Positions 17,853 to 26,582 of a stretch of DNA of 37,403 nt are shown here, in pieces; position 1 is the stretch's first letter; each line of letters starts with the position of its first letter. Under the pieces are notes generated by a model, which was not told the origin of the DNA, searched no databases, and saw nothing but the letters and a program-made list of their open reading frames with translations. This DNA comes from Thiothrix sp. (GTDB lineage Bacteria; Pseudomonadota; Gammaproteobacteria; Thiotrichales; Thiotrichaceae): assembly GCA_008015155.1 (NCBI GenBank), contig SSFA01000006.1, positions 1 through 37,403 of the forward strand, written 5' to 3'. The position numbers and the translations under genes are program-made.

Positions 17853-17888
17853 AGCGCGTCCAATCGTTGATTAACACTTGAACGCGCT
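17853..17888. other. Hairpin between convergent aceK and secreted-protein gene
   Basis: AGCGCGTCCAA (17853-17863) pairs with TTGAACGCGCT (17878-17888) with one mismatch around a 14-base loop. It has no T-run on either side. Its place 13 bases after the aceK stop and 20 bases after the convergent gene suggests a transcript-end structure. Confidence 0.35.
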
Positions 17889-17907
17889 AGAGTGCTCTAT
17901 AAAAATA

Positions 17908-18774
17908 CTAGAAAGCAAAGCTACCCGTGGCATAATCGCCATTATTAGTCTTACTAAGATTCAAGTAGTAATTTCCTGCTGGAAAACTTGCTGACCAAGT
18001 TGTCGAAAAACTCTCTATATATCCAGCTTCCATTGGTTTACTACGTACTGCATAACATTGGTCAGGCCAAACGGCTATATCCCGACATAGCTGCATACTA
18101 ACAGTAGCATTCATTCCCATGCGAACATTAGTAAGATTTGCCGATAGTTTACTAGATGCAGGTTTAGGAGTTGGGTTGCTCGCTGTGCTAAAAGCAACCC
18201 GCATATTGAAAGATCCTGAATAATAAGCCCTTGAACTATTAAATTTCTCAGGACTAGCTTGTAATATAAGTTTTTTCTCTCCTTCCTCAATAGCTAGCAT
18301 CTGCTGATAATCTGCATTTGTTAAAAGCCCTGCTAGCTCACCATCTATATAAAACACTGATTCTTGCCCAGTTACATCCTTAATTTGAGTACGGCCATTT
18401 TCATTCTTCAATTGGACACTTAAACCTCTCGTAGTATCCGTCAAAATTGCTTGTTTTACTTTGCTTTTGCTCGCAGTTAGCGAAGCTTCTGTTAGAGATA
18501 GCAATCTTTTCTGCATATCTTCTTTGTCTAACATAAGCTTATATGTTTCATCTGTCCAATCATTAGCTTGCTCGCCATCAAGCCATGTGACTAACTCTCC
18601 AGTTGCAACATTGGTAACTTTAGTTTTACCATTAATATTTTCAAGCTGTACAGTTAAATTTCGAGAAGAATCAGTGACTAATTTTATTGTACTCTGATCA
18701 TCTGAACTGACAACTGTACTCAATGAATTCAACATAACAAAAGGCAAAGCAAGGTAAATTTTATTAAAATTCAT
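17908..18774 (-). CDS. Secreted protein with duplicated domain, function unknown
   Basis: Not recognised. The start at 18774 gives a clear signal peptide (MNFNKIYLALPFVMLNSLSTVVS) and 288 aa. Two direct repeats of about 64 residues are visible. Residues 29-92 (STIKLVTDSSRNLTVQLENINGK...) and 109-172 (QAILTDTTRGLSVQLKNENGR...) share the pattern TD-(S/T)-(S/T)-R-x-L-(T/S)-VQL-x-N-x-NG-(K/R)-T-x-(V/I). Each repeat ends in a helical DGE...Y...ML segment. The C-terminal domain (about 185-288) is beta-rich, has two cysteines (C230, C240), and ends ATGSFAF, with a WSASFPAGNYYLNL stretch resembling a beta-sandwich. A periplasmic or surface protein is most likely. A four-copy heptamer repeat lies just upstream, which may make its expression variable. 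Confidence 0.7.
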   Translation of the reverse strand: MNFNKIYLALPFVMLNSLSTVVSSDDQSTIKLVTDSSRNLTVQLENINGKTKVTNVATGELVTWLDGEQANDWTDETYKLMLDKEDMQKRLLSLTEASLTASKSKVKQAILTDTTRGLSVQLKNENGRTQIKDVTGQESVFYIDGELAGLLTNADYQQMLAIEEGEKKLILQASPEKFNSSRAYYSGSFNMRVAFSTASNPTPKPASSKLSANLTNVRMGMNATVSMQLCRDIAVWPDQCYAVRSKPMEAGYIESFSTTWSASFPAGNYYLNLSKTNNGDYATGSFAF

Positions 18775-18810
18775 AGCATAACTCACATGTGAATAATATA
18801 GGATACTGAT

Positions 18811-18841
18811 AGTATCAAGTATCAAGTATCAAGTATCAAGT
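18811..18841. repeat. Heptanucleotide tandem repeat in promoter region
   Basis: Four perfect copies of ATCAAGT (18814-18841) preceded by a partial unit (AGT), which read as TTGATAC toward the leftward secreted-protein gene. The array ends about 37 bases before that gene's start codon. Each unit contains TTGATA, a five-of-six match to a -35 box, and a TATATT candidate -10 lies just downstream at 18797-18802. Confidence 0.85.
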
Positions 18842-18935
18842 TCAATATTTTATTGTTGGCATGAGTCACTCATAGATTGAGACTTCTTAGTATTTCATTT
18901 TCAAAACGCCACATGGTGTTAAAAATAAATAAAAA

Positions 18936-20948
18936 TCAACCTATTATATATAAATGTAACAATCTACTTACTCTTCGATTTTTTATGCTTTGACTGGACA
19001 CAATACCCAACAAACTTAAACAGTCCCGCCGCACTGTTTCAGAAAGCATTGCATTACTCGTCACATTCAATGTGTGCAAATAAGCCGCTAACTTCCTTGA
19101 AAAGCTTTGCTCCTGCGCAGGAAAGCTTTTCAGATAAGCATCCAAAACTAGTGTTTTTCGACGTAAATCATTCAACAGACCCTGCGCTAAACCGCTTGCT
19201 TCATGTACAAAACTCGGTTGTTTTAAAGGCTGCTTCAAGCTCGCTAAGCTCAGGCTCAATTTCGGGTCAGTCGGTACTACAACACAAGCACCTAAAGGCA
19301 ATGAACCTAAACTCAATTCACCCTGTGCATTAGTGGTGGCTGTGTAGTAATTGACAGAATCAAAAAACAGATTAAAACCTAAATTAGCAGCAGCTTGCCC
19401 CTTACCAGCAACCAAGACTCGCGCATCAAAATAAGCTGTTTTCACTAGATTACTCGGTTGCTGCGGTTCTAATAAAAACTTCAAAGCTAATTCGCGGCGT
19501 TGATTGGCTAAACCTAAATCCACTAAAGGCTGCACTTGAGCATGCATAATCGCTAAGCGCTTCATCGCGAAGCTGCGAATCGGGGAGTGATCTAAATCGA
19601 CTAAACGAATGTTTTCAGCCGAACGCGCTTGCAGGACTTTTAAAGCAGGCTGCAAAAACTTCTCACCAATCGTTTGTTGCTCAGTGCCAACTGCGCCTAA
19701 AGGATGATTGTCGGGTCGGCCTTGAGTGAATTCTTGCACACGAGTTTGTAACCACAGTTCGAGTTGCTTCGCACCAAACGGATCAAATTGGCGATATAGC
19801 CCCAGTGTCAGGCTCGAATAACTTGCTAAATAAGCATGGTAACGGAACTCGGTTAAGCCAATCCCCAAACGCATAAAGCCCTCAGGAATCGAGCGCCGCA
19901 TATCATTGATGCGTGCCTCAGTTTGGGTTCCATCTACACGCTTCACTTGGTTTGGGCTTTGCACGATAATCGGCGCATAATCTAAAGTACGCTGCTTGGG
20001 TTCATTGGCAAAGCCTAAAATACAAACCACGCCATCATCTGCGATATTGCCGCCAATCCGTGCGGGATAGAGATTGACCTTTGGTAGCTCCCCACCCGCA
20101 ACTTCCTGCAAAACATTGCCGGAAATTTCACAACCATCTAACACACCGGCTAAAGAAATCGAATGCGCGCCCTTAGTGGCAATCCGATTATCGCGAATGC
20201 ATAACTGCCGCTGCATACCGTCACTAGCAAAAATACCTTGCAAAGGCCCATTCGGTGCATGGATCTGGCAATTTTGGACGGTAACATTTTCCATGATCGT
20301 ACCAGCCATCTGATCAGCGAGGCGGATATAGAAGTCCGCTTCACGTCGCCCCAAGGCCGGTGGAATTAATTGAATAGCATCCCGATGAGCTTCTGTGTAA
20401 CTGCGCTGATCGCTAATCACTAAACCATCCACCACGACATTATTCGTCCATACCCGTACTGCATCCGTTTGTTCCGGGCTAGTCAGTTGGATATTGTCTT
20501 TGCCTTTAAAAACCGCGAGTTGCCCACTAAATAATAGATTCTGCGGCGCTGCCGCAAACTCCTCCCAGTTGATCGTACTGGCTTGGCTGCTTTCCTCATC
20601 CAACATGTACAAATATTCGCTTTGCTTATCACTTGGCGCGAGGAACAACTCATTGGCCGCCATCAAGGCTTGTAATTTGGCCGGGTATTCGGCTAGTACC
20701 TCTTGAGCCTTAGCGGCTCTTTGTTGATAAGCAGCTAAATTAGCTTGCATGGTTGTGATTTTTTGTTCGATATCGGCGGGCAGCTGGGCAGAATTTTTCA
20801 AAGCGTAGAGATTTTGAATATAGGCTGGTAAATAATGAGGGGATTGCGGATCAAGGTATTTATTCGTCTGAGCTAAATCCTCATTCGCTTTTTTCAGTTG
20901 GCGCATATAATCGGACGCAAGCGTATGCCCCTGAATTGTTTCACTCAT
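18936..20948 (-). CDS. Large beta-helix-like protein without signal peptide
   Basis: Not recognised; 670 aa. There is no signal peptide or membrane segment: the N-terminus is MSETIQGHTLASDYMRQLKK. Regions in order are a helical, probably coiled-coil segment (about 10-125), then about residues 165-305 with right-handed beta-helix-like turns (VRVWTNNVVVDGLVISD, ENVTVQNCQIHAPNG, RQLCIRDNRIATKG, DGCEISGNVL). A helical region (about 350-500) follows, then a short domain with FNLFFDSVNYYTATTNAQGE (about 515-535) like a Cna-B or carboxypeptidase-regulatory fold, and a helical tail. Beta-helix folds with Asn and Cys ladders are typical of extracellular glycan-active or adhesive proteins, which fits poorly with the lack of an export signal. 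A leaderless secretion route or a cytoplasmic scaffold is possible. It lies 36 bases after the PFK gene and may be co-transcribed. Confidence 0.7.
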   Translation of the reverse strand: MSETIQGHTLASDYMRQLKKANEDLAQTNKYLDPQSPHYLPAYIQNLYALKNSAQLPADIEQKITTMQANLAAYQQRAAKAQEVLAEYPAKLQALMAANELFLAPSDKQSEYLYMLDEESSQASTINWEEFAAAPQNLLFSGQLAVFKGKDNIQLTSPEQTDAVRVWTNNVVVDGLVISDQRSYTEAHRDAIQLIPPALGRREADFYIRLADQMAGTIMENVTVQNCQIHAPNGPLQGIFASDGMQRQLCIRDNRIATKGAHSISLAGVLDGCEISGNVLQEVAGGELPKVNLYPARIGGNIADDGVVCILGFANEPKQRTLDYAPIIVQSPNQVKRVDGTQTEARINDMRRSIPEGFMRLGIGLTEFRYHAYLASYSSLTLGLYRQFDPFGAKQLELWLQTRVQEFTQGRPDNHPLGAVGTEQQTIGEKFLQPALKVLQARSAENIRLVDLDHSPIRSFAMKRLAIMHAQVQPLVDLGLANQRRELALKFLLEPQQPSNLVKTAYFDARVLVAGKGQAAANLGFNLFFDSVNYYTATTNAQGELSLGSLPLGACVVVPTDPKLSLSLASLKQPLKQPSFVHEASGLAQGLLNDLRRKTLVLDAYLKSFPAQEQSFSRKLAAYLHTLNVTSNAMLSETVRRDCLSLLGIVSSQSIKNRRVSRLLHLYIIG

Positions 20949-20984
20949 GCCGCTGATCCCCTGCTGAATTTTTAATGTGTAAGC

Positions 20985-22271
20985 TTAGCCCATGACTTGA
21001 GGCTGGCCGGTATTTTCACGCACACTAAACCACAGTTCACCACTTGGATTCACTGAGCGCCGCTGTCCTTTGAGTGCGCGAATCGGTACATGAGTTAAGC
21101 GTCCATTCCAATCACCAATCAGCATGCCACCTTTACCAGCCATCGCAGCATGAACGGCTGCGCGTGCGAGCTGGTCACAATATAATTGATCGAAAGCAGT
21201 CGGTGGGGCGGAGCGAATCAAATAACTCGGCTCGATATACTTTAAGCCAAATGGCATCGACAACTTACTAAAATGCTCAGTGATGCGCGTTTTTAAATAA
21301 GAGCCAATATCACCTAATTTCGCATTCCCCGATGCATCTTGCCCAACCCCATGCACCAAATCCTGCCCTGCTCCTTCAGCCACGACGACCACCGCATGAT
21401 GCCGATTGGCCAAGCGCTGTTCTAAAAGTGCTAATAAACCTGATTTACCTTCTAGGCTAAACGGGACTTCAGGCAATAAACAGAAATTCGCATTCCCTGA
21501 AGCCACACAAGCAGTTGCTGTAATAAAACCTGCATGTCGTCCCATGAGCTTTACCAAACCCACACCATTGGGCATACCTTTAGCTTCAATATTCGCTACA
21601 TTAATTGCTTTCACAGCTTCTGCAACAGCAGTGTCAAACCCAAAAGTCCGGCGCACATAGGGAATATCATTATCAATCGTTTTCGGAATGCCAATAATAG
21701 AAATCGGTGCAGAGCGCGCTCGCACTTCATCCCATAAGGCTTCTGCACCACGCATAGAACCATCACCGCCAATCACAAACAGCATATCAATCTTGCGTTT
21801 TTGTAGATTATCGACTAATTCATGTGTGGGTGGTGTACCACGCGAAGAGCCTAATAGCGTGCCACCATTACCTTTAATACCAGAGACAATATCAGGATTC
21901 AGCACTAAAGGTTCGCTGCCTTGATTACCCAAGCCATGGTAGCCATAACGAATACCTAGAATGTCTCGGCAGCCGTAAACATGCCATAATTGCATCACCA
22001 AACCACGAATTACTGCATTTAAGCCCGGACACAACCCTCCACAGGTAACAATCGCTGCGCGGGCTTTGTTGGCTTCAAAAAACAAGCATTCACGTGGCCC
22101 TGCAAGTTCTAAGGTTTCGTTGGTTTGTAAAACAAACCCGCTATCTTGGCAATGAACTTCGGGTTGTAAGAGTAGACGTTCTTGCTCAGAACGATAGCTC
22201 ACATTTAATAGGCGATGCAAAGGATTGGGATACTGACAAACACCTAATTGATCAATACTAAAATCAGTCAC
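20985..22271 (-). CDS. 6-phosphofructokinase (plant/trypanosome-like clade)
   Basis: Phosphorylates fructose 6-phosphate in glycolysis. It is a PFKA-fold protein with GGLCPGLNAVIRG (78-90), GGDGS (168-172), PKTIDND (196-202) and MGRHAGF (243-249). Gly171 (E. coli G104) favours ATP as donor, while Lys197 replaces the Gly124 of bacterial ATP enzymes, as in plant and trypanosome ATP-PFKs. PPi-dependent enzymes have Asp-Asp plus Lys. An ATP-dependent enzyme of the long clade is therefore most likely, but PPi use is not excluded. A GTG start with AAAGGA six bases upstream gives 428 aa; the upstream ATG in another frame stops after four codons. Only 38 bp separate it from the divergent membrane-protein gene. 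Confidence 0.9.
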   Translation of the reverse strand: MTDFSIDQLGVCQYPNPLHRLLNVSYRSEQERLLLQPEVHCQDSGFVLQTNETLELAGPRECLFFEANKARAAIVTCGGLCPGLNAVIRGLVMQLWHVYGCRDILGIRYGYHGLGNQGSEPLVLNPDIVSGIKGNGGTLLGSSRGTPPTHELVDNLQKRKIDMLFVIGGDGSMRGAEALWDEVRARSAPISIIGIPKTIDNDIPYVRRTFGFDTAVAEAVKAINVANIEAKGMPNGVGLVKLMGRHAGFITATACVASGNANFCLLPEVPFSLEGKSGLLALLEQRLANRHHAVVVVAEGAGQDLVHGVGQDASGNAKLGDIGSYLKTRITEHFSKLSMPFGLKYIEPSYLIRSAPPTAFDQLYCDQLARAAVHAAMAGKGGMLIGDWNGRLTHVPIRALKGQRRSVNPSGELWFSVRENTGQPQVMG

Positions 22272-22309
22272 GACGCATCCTTTAACATAAACATAGGTAA
22301 GGCAAATAG

Positions 22310-22711
22310 ATGTTAAACAATACCACAGACTGGCTAACGCAACACGATACACTCCTGTACTGGATCGGCATTATTTCACTCTTAATGTTTGTCTTTTCAC
22401 TCTTACTTTTGCCGATTTTAATTAACAAAATTCCTGCCGACTACTTCAGCTTGAATGAACACGAACGCGCTATTGATTTGTTAAAACCACGCAATATTCT
22501 ACGCAATGTTGTTGGTTTAATCGTGCTGTTAGCAGGTCTAGCCATGCTGTTCTTACCCGGTCAAGGCCTTATATGTGTATTGATTGGTCTGACTATTATG
22601 AAATTCCCGGGGAAATATGCCTTAGAGCGCTGGATCATTACTCGTAAAGGCGTATTAGCAAGCTTGAATTGGATTCGGGAAAAAGGTGGCAAACAGCCTC
22701 TAAAAGTTTAA
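22310..22711 (+). CDS. Small membrane protein, PGPGW-like family
   Basis: A 133-aa inner-membrane protein of unknown function. Two hydrophobic segments are visible: about residues 17-38 (YWIGIISLLMFVFSLLLLPIL) and 65-92. The second contains LPGQGLICVLIGLTIMKFPGK, close to the PGPG-type motif of the PGPGW putative transmembrane family. The ATG at 22310 has AAGG upstream. It is divergent from the PFK gene and followed by a lipoprotein gene after 39 bases. Confidence 0.75.
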   Translation: MLNNTTDWLTQHDTLLYWIGIISLLMFVFSLLLLPILINKIPADYFSLNEHERAIDLLKPRNILRNVVGLIVLLAGLAMLFLPGQGLICVLIGLTIMKFPGKYALERWIITRKGVLASLNWIREKGGKQPLKV

Positions 22712-22750
22712 GCTGAGCGCTACATTCTTTTTAATCCTCAGGTAGTTAAT

Positions 22751-23383
22751 ATGTACCGTCAAATATTCAAAACAGCTAAGTTTATGGGTTTAATTGTCTG
22801 CAGTCTGAGTCTCAGTGCTTGTGTAAGCCCTCCAAGTACAGACCCAAGTACTCATAGTGCTATACCGAATAACAGCATCAATACCAGTGGGCGCTTTAAA
22901 GATAATGGCGATGGCACCGTGACTGATTTCAACACTAAACTAATGTGGAAAAAATGTATCGAAGGCTATAGTGGTAGGAATTGTGAAACAGGCAATTTTG
23001 ATACCCGCGAATTTTTATGGACAGAGGCCAGTACTCAAGCCCAGCAAAGCTTTGCTAATCATCAAGATTGGCGGATTCCGAGTTTAGAGGAATTACGTAG
23101 TTTAGTACGATGTGGTGATGGTAAACCATCCGATCCGAAAGCGGGTGTCGTAGGTTGTATGGGGGTTGATAGAAAAGGTAAATACACTAGTCCTACGATT
23201 GATACCCAGGCCTTCCCTAATCCGCGCTCTATGTATGCCACTTACTTTTGGACTAGTACAAATGATGAACCCAGTCGGGCTGGTTCTAATATGACTCTGA
23301 GCTTTGATGATGGTGGCGTCAACTCGTCTTATAAAAACAATACCAGTCGCCACCAAGTACGCTTAGTTCGTAATGCACGCTAG
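22751..23383 (+). CDS. DUF1566 (Lcl C-terminal) domain lipoprotein
   Basis: A 210-aa lipoprotein. The lipobox LSAC follows a hydrophobic stretch (IVCSLSLSAC), with Val at +2 consistent with outer-membrane sorting. The mature part is a DUF1566 domain: DNGDGTVTDFNTKLMWKKC at about 55-73, DWRIPSLEELRSLV at about 102-115, FWTSTNDE at about 166-173, and VRLVRNAR at the end. The fold is related to formylglycine-generating-enzyme and C-type-lectin-like domains. No enzymatic activity is known for it, and surface or ligand-binding roles are possible. Confidence 0.85.
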   Translation: MYRQIFKTAKFMGLIVCSLSLSACVSPPSTDPSTHSAIPNNSINTSGRFKDNGDGTVTDFNTKLMWKKCIEGYSGRNCETGNFDTREFLWTEASTQAQQSFANHQDWRIPSLEELRSLVRCGDGKPSDPKAGVVGCMGVDRKGKYTSPTIDTQAFPNPRSMYATYFWTSTNDEPSRAGSNMTLSFDDGGVNSSYKNNTSRHQVRLVRNAR

Positions 23384-23395
23384 TATATAAATGCA

Positions 23396-23418
23396 AAGCC
23401 CAGCTAAATGCTGGGCTT
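23396..23418. terminator. Bidirectional terminator hairpin
   Basis: AAGCCCAGC (23396-23404) pairs with GCTGGGCTT (23410-23418) around a 5-base loop. It lies between the convergent DUF1566 lipoprotein gene and the IPTL-CTERM gene. Reading leftward, the stem is followed by TGCATTTATA, a weak T-rich tail. Confidence 0.62.
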
Positions 23419-23439
23419 GCTGATCATCACATTTAGAAC

Positions 23440-26400
23440 TTAAATCTTGCGTCGTCTCCAGAAGGCCAAGCCGGTCAAAAGCATAGACAGTATGCCTAAG
23501 CCCCACTGACTTAAAGTAGGAATCTGCAAACTGCCTTCCGGTGCAATAAAGCCAAAGCCAATCGTTAGATTGGTAGAAGGATCATTATCCCCATCGCTGG
23601 TCGGCTCACTACCCCAAATTAACTTAATGGGTAAACTACTTACAGTACCATCGCTCTTAGTAATGCCATTGCTATCATTCAGCACATTGTCATTCGGATC
23701 GCTGCCACCTTGAGTTAAGGTAAAACCAGTGGGCGGTGTCACCTGCAGCACATAATCACCTTCACGTAGATTACCGAAGAAGTAATCCCCATTTGCACCT
23801 GTGATTTGCGGCTGCACGACCTTGCCATAAATATCCGTGACTGGTTTACCATTCACATCGACTAAAGTGACAGTAGCTTTGGCTACACCTGGCTCACCCG
23901 GATCTTGCTTACCATCCGCGTCAAGATCTATCCATAAACGATTGCCTAGACCGACCGAGCGATAGAAGCCACAGTCAATCGCATTATTTAAGACACCGGT
24001 TTTACCGTCTAAGCTCATAATCTTAAAGGATGGCGTTTGGAAGCCACCTTCAACCGCTTTACAGTTACTATCTGCATTAGAGGTGTTGGTGTCAGGATCA
24101 GCGCCACCCGGTGACAGATGATAGCCTGCCGACGGTTTAACATTAACGGTATAGGTGCCTGGAATTAGATTAGTAAATTGATATTTACCATCCGTACCAG
24201 TGGTCACACTGTTGACCGGCTGGCCAGTGACATCGGACACAGTAGAGATACCATCAGCGCCCGTGAGACTGACCACTGCACCGCTTAAACCTGGCTCACC
24301 CGCGTCTTGTACACCATCTGCATCTTTATCTTCCCAAACCGTGTCACCGATCTTCATACTCGGATAGAAACCACAGTCCACGCTTAAATTACTGTTAGTA
24401 CCATCTCCGTCAATTAATAGATCAGGCTCAGTGCCTTCTGCCAAACTGAAAATTGGTGTTTTAGCCAGACCCGTCTTATCGAGCAAACAATTGCTATCCG
24501 AATTATTTGTATCCTCATCCACATCGAGTCCGCCTAGACTGAGGAAATATCCCGTCGGTTGTTGGACTGTGATTTGATAATCACCTGCTGCTAAATGTGT
24601 GAATAAGTATTTACCATCCGCGCCTGTGACCTGCGCGGCAACGTCTTTACCATCCAGATCCTTTGCAACGCTGCCAGTGGCTGTTAAAAGGCTTACTGTA
24701 GCCCCCATTAAACCTAATTCGTCCGTATCGCGCACCCCGTCGGCATCGCCATCTGTCCAAATCAGATCGCCCACACTGACTGAAGAAGGGGCAACTTTTG
24801 GCGGAACCACTCCAAAATCAACGCTTAAGTTCGAGCGATTATCCTCTGTGCCCGCCCCATCGTCGCCAGCTATACCACTAGCAGTCGGTGCTTCTTTAGT
24901 AGGCTCATCATCTGCCAAAGTGACTAAACTTGAACACAAACCACTGGCAGTGGTATCTGAGCCATTATCGTTATTATCGACATTTAGATTGGCATCCGTT
25001 TCATTTCCATTCGTGCTAGCGGTATAACCCAGTAATAAGGATTTCGCCGTGAAATTAGCCGCTGTTAAACAGACTTGATAATCGCCTGCGGCTAACCCAC
25101 TGAATAAATAGAAGCCATTAGCGGTGCTGGCTGTTTGTAGGACTTTACCCGTATTGTCGCGCAATTCAACTTGCACACCATCCATGACTGGGGCTTCACC
25201 CGCATCGCGCTTACCATTATTGGCATTGCTGGAGACACCTGCACCATCATCAACCCAAACTTGATTACCAATACTGTGAAGCGGAGTTTTTGCTAGGTAG
25301 AAACCACAGTCTACTGTCAGATTGCTATTCGCATCATCACCATCCGTATCGGGTTCTGTGCCTGCGGTTAGAGTAACTGGTAGAGTCTGCGCGCCACTAT
25401 TATTCGCGACACAGTTATTGTCTGTGTCACTGGTATCAGTATCGGCATCAGCACCCCCTGAGCTGACTAGATAGCCCGCTGGTGGCATGACTTTAACAAT
25501 ATAATCGCCTTCTGGCAGATTAGTGAACTTATAAGCGCCAGTAGCGTCTATGGTTTGGGCAGCGACCACTAAATTATCTAAATCACGAGCTACCGTGCCA
25601 TCTGCCTTCAACAGGGTGACAACCGCATCGACTAAACCAAACTCACCCTTAGTTTGCTGACCATCTTGGTTACCATCTAACCAAATATAATTACCTAAAC
25701 TGACAGGTGTTTTAGCGGTTTTACTAATACTAACTTGGTAGTCCTCAACCTCGCCATCAGCAGCTTCTCCGGTAATCCCATCATCACCTAAGCTTGAACA
25801 GCGGAAACGTGCATAGCTCTCGCCAACCACAGCAAAAGGTGGAACATCCACGCTCAACTGATTAGCACCTGGCGTCAACTGCACATTTGAAAAAACTTTT
25901 TCAGCAGGCCCTGTCCAGCTACCATCTCCATTCCAGTCGATCCAAGCGTTCAAGCGACAAGCTGCATTAGCCACAACACCGACCGCTACTCCAGATGCAC
26001 CAACCTCCAAAGCACCCAGCGTGACACCATCCTCATCATCCCCATTGGTACAAGCACCATAAGCTGGGGTATCGACACTGGTGTCATCTTTGGTAGCCAT
26101 ACCACCTAAAGCGCCGCCACCCGCCATGACTCCCGGATCACTGTCTACACAGCTTCCTAAGAATACCCCAGTACCTAATTGATGCCGTGCACCATTACTC
26201 GCAGCTAAAGAAGGATAAGGTGTATCTGGAGCATCCCCATAGTCAAAGGGGACGAGTAATTTTACACAAGCCTCATCATCCTCGATGGGTAAACCGGTAT
26301 TACGATTGCCGGGCGTCGAGTCAATATCCGTCCCATCAGCTTTAATGACTTGCGTACAGTTGGTAATAGTCTCACTCGCTTGTACGCTGGAAAGCACAGC

Positions 26401-26451
26401 CAGCAAACTGAGGATGGATATGCTTAAAGGGAGCTTTGTTATTTTCATCAT
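23440..26451 (-). CDS. SdrD B-like repeat surface protein with IPTL-CTERM tail
   Basis: Large secreted protein of 1003 aa. A Sec signal (1-25, ending VQA) precedes a GEVED-type beta domain (about 30-245, with EDDEACV, DYGDAPD, WIDWNGDG and DGEVEDYQV). Five SdrD B-like repeats then begin near 252, 396, 561, 706 and 841; four show GN/GD-x-x-W-x-D-x-(N/D)-x-DG and end in a CGFY or FGF strand, and Asp-rich motifs suggest calcium binding. The C-terminus is IPTLSQWG (977-984), a hydrophobic helix, then RRRKI. This is the tripartite IPTL-CTERM sorting signal, thought to be cleaved by an exosortase-like enzyme; none is encoded in this window. The ATG has AGGG upstream. The product is likely a surface adhesin or sheath component; this is inference from architecture. 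Confidence 0.9.
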   Translation of the reverse strand: MMKITKLPLSISILSLLAVLSSVQASETITNCTQVIKADGTDIDSTPGNRNTGLPIEDDEACVKLLVPFDYGDAPDTPYPSLAASNGARHQLGTGVFLGSCVDSDPGVMAGGGALGGMATKDDTSVDTPAYGACTNGDDEDGVTLGALEVGASGVAVGVVANAACRLNAWIDWNGDGSWTGPAEKVFSNVQLTPGANQLSVDVPPFAVVGESYARFRCSSLGDDGITGEAADGEVEDYQVSISKTAKTPVSLGNYIWLDGNQDGQQTKGEFGLVDAVVTLLKADGTVARDLDNLVVAAQTIDATGAYKFTNLPEGDYIVKVMPPAGYLVSSGGADADTDTSDTDNNCVANNSGAQTLPVTLTAGTEPDTDGDDANSNLTVDCGFYLAKTPLHSIGNQVWVDDGAGVSSNANNGKRDAGEAPVMDGVQVELRDNTGKVLQTASTANGFYLFSGLAAGDYQVCLTAANFTAKSLLLGYTASTNGNETDANLNVDNNDNGSDTTASGLCSSLVTLADDEPTKEAPTASGIAGDDGAGTEDNRSNLSVDFGVVPPKVAPSSVSVGDLIWTDGDADGVRDTDELGLMGATVSLLTATGSVAKDLDGKDVAAQVTGADGKYLFTHLAAGDYQITVQQPTGYFLSLGGLDVDEDTNNSDSNCLLDKTGLAKTPIFSLAEGTEPDLLIDGDGTNSNLSVDCGFYPSMKIGDTVWEDKDADGVQDAGEPGLSGAVVSLTGADGISTVSDVTGQPVNSVTTGTDGKYQFTNLIPGTYTVNVKPSAGYHLSPGGADPDTNTSNADSNCKAVEGGFQTPSFKIMSLDGKTGVLNNAIDCGFYRSVGLGNRLWIDLDADGKQDPGEPGVAKATVTLVDVNGKPVTDIYGKVVQPQITGANGDYFFGNLREGDYVLQVTPPTGFTLTQGGSDPNDNVLNDSNGITKSDGTVSSLPIKLIWGSEPTSDGDNDPSTNLTIGFGFIAPEGSLQIPTLSQWGLGILSMLLTGLAFWRRRKI

Positions 26452-26535
26452 TAATGCCCTGGCACTTGTTATAATTGATGTCTGCTAAATTCTGTCTTAA
26501 AAAATAAGCCTTAAATCAAAATAAAAAATTCGCCT

Positions 26536-26563
26536 AAAAGCCGAAGCAGCAAACTACTTCGGC
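26536..26563 (-). terminator. Intrinsic terminator of the GEVED/DUF11 gene
   Basis: Read leftward, GCCGAAG and CTTCGGC (26540-26563) form a seven-pair stem around a 10-base loop, followed by TTTTAGGCGAATTTTTT. It is 20 bases after the stop codon of the gene ending at 26583. Confidence 0.78.
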
Positions 26564-26582
26564 CTCATTAGCTAGGTAACTA

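Noticed and set aside
24599..25027. 142-codon rightward ORF inside the IPTL-CTERM gene
   Set aside because: It is a shadow of the repeated Asp/Thr-rich coding sequence on the other strand.
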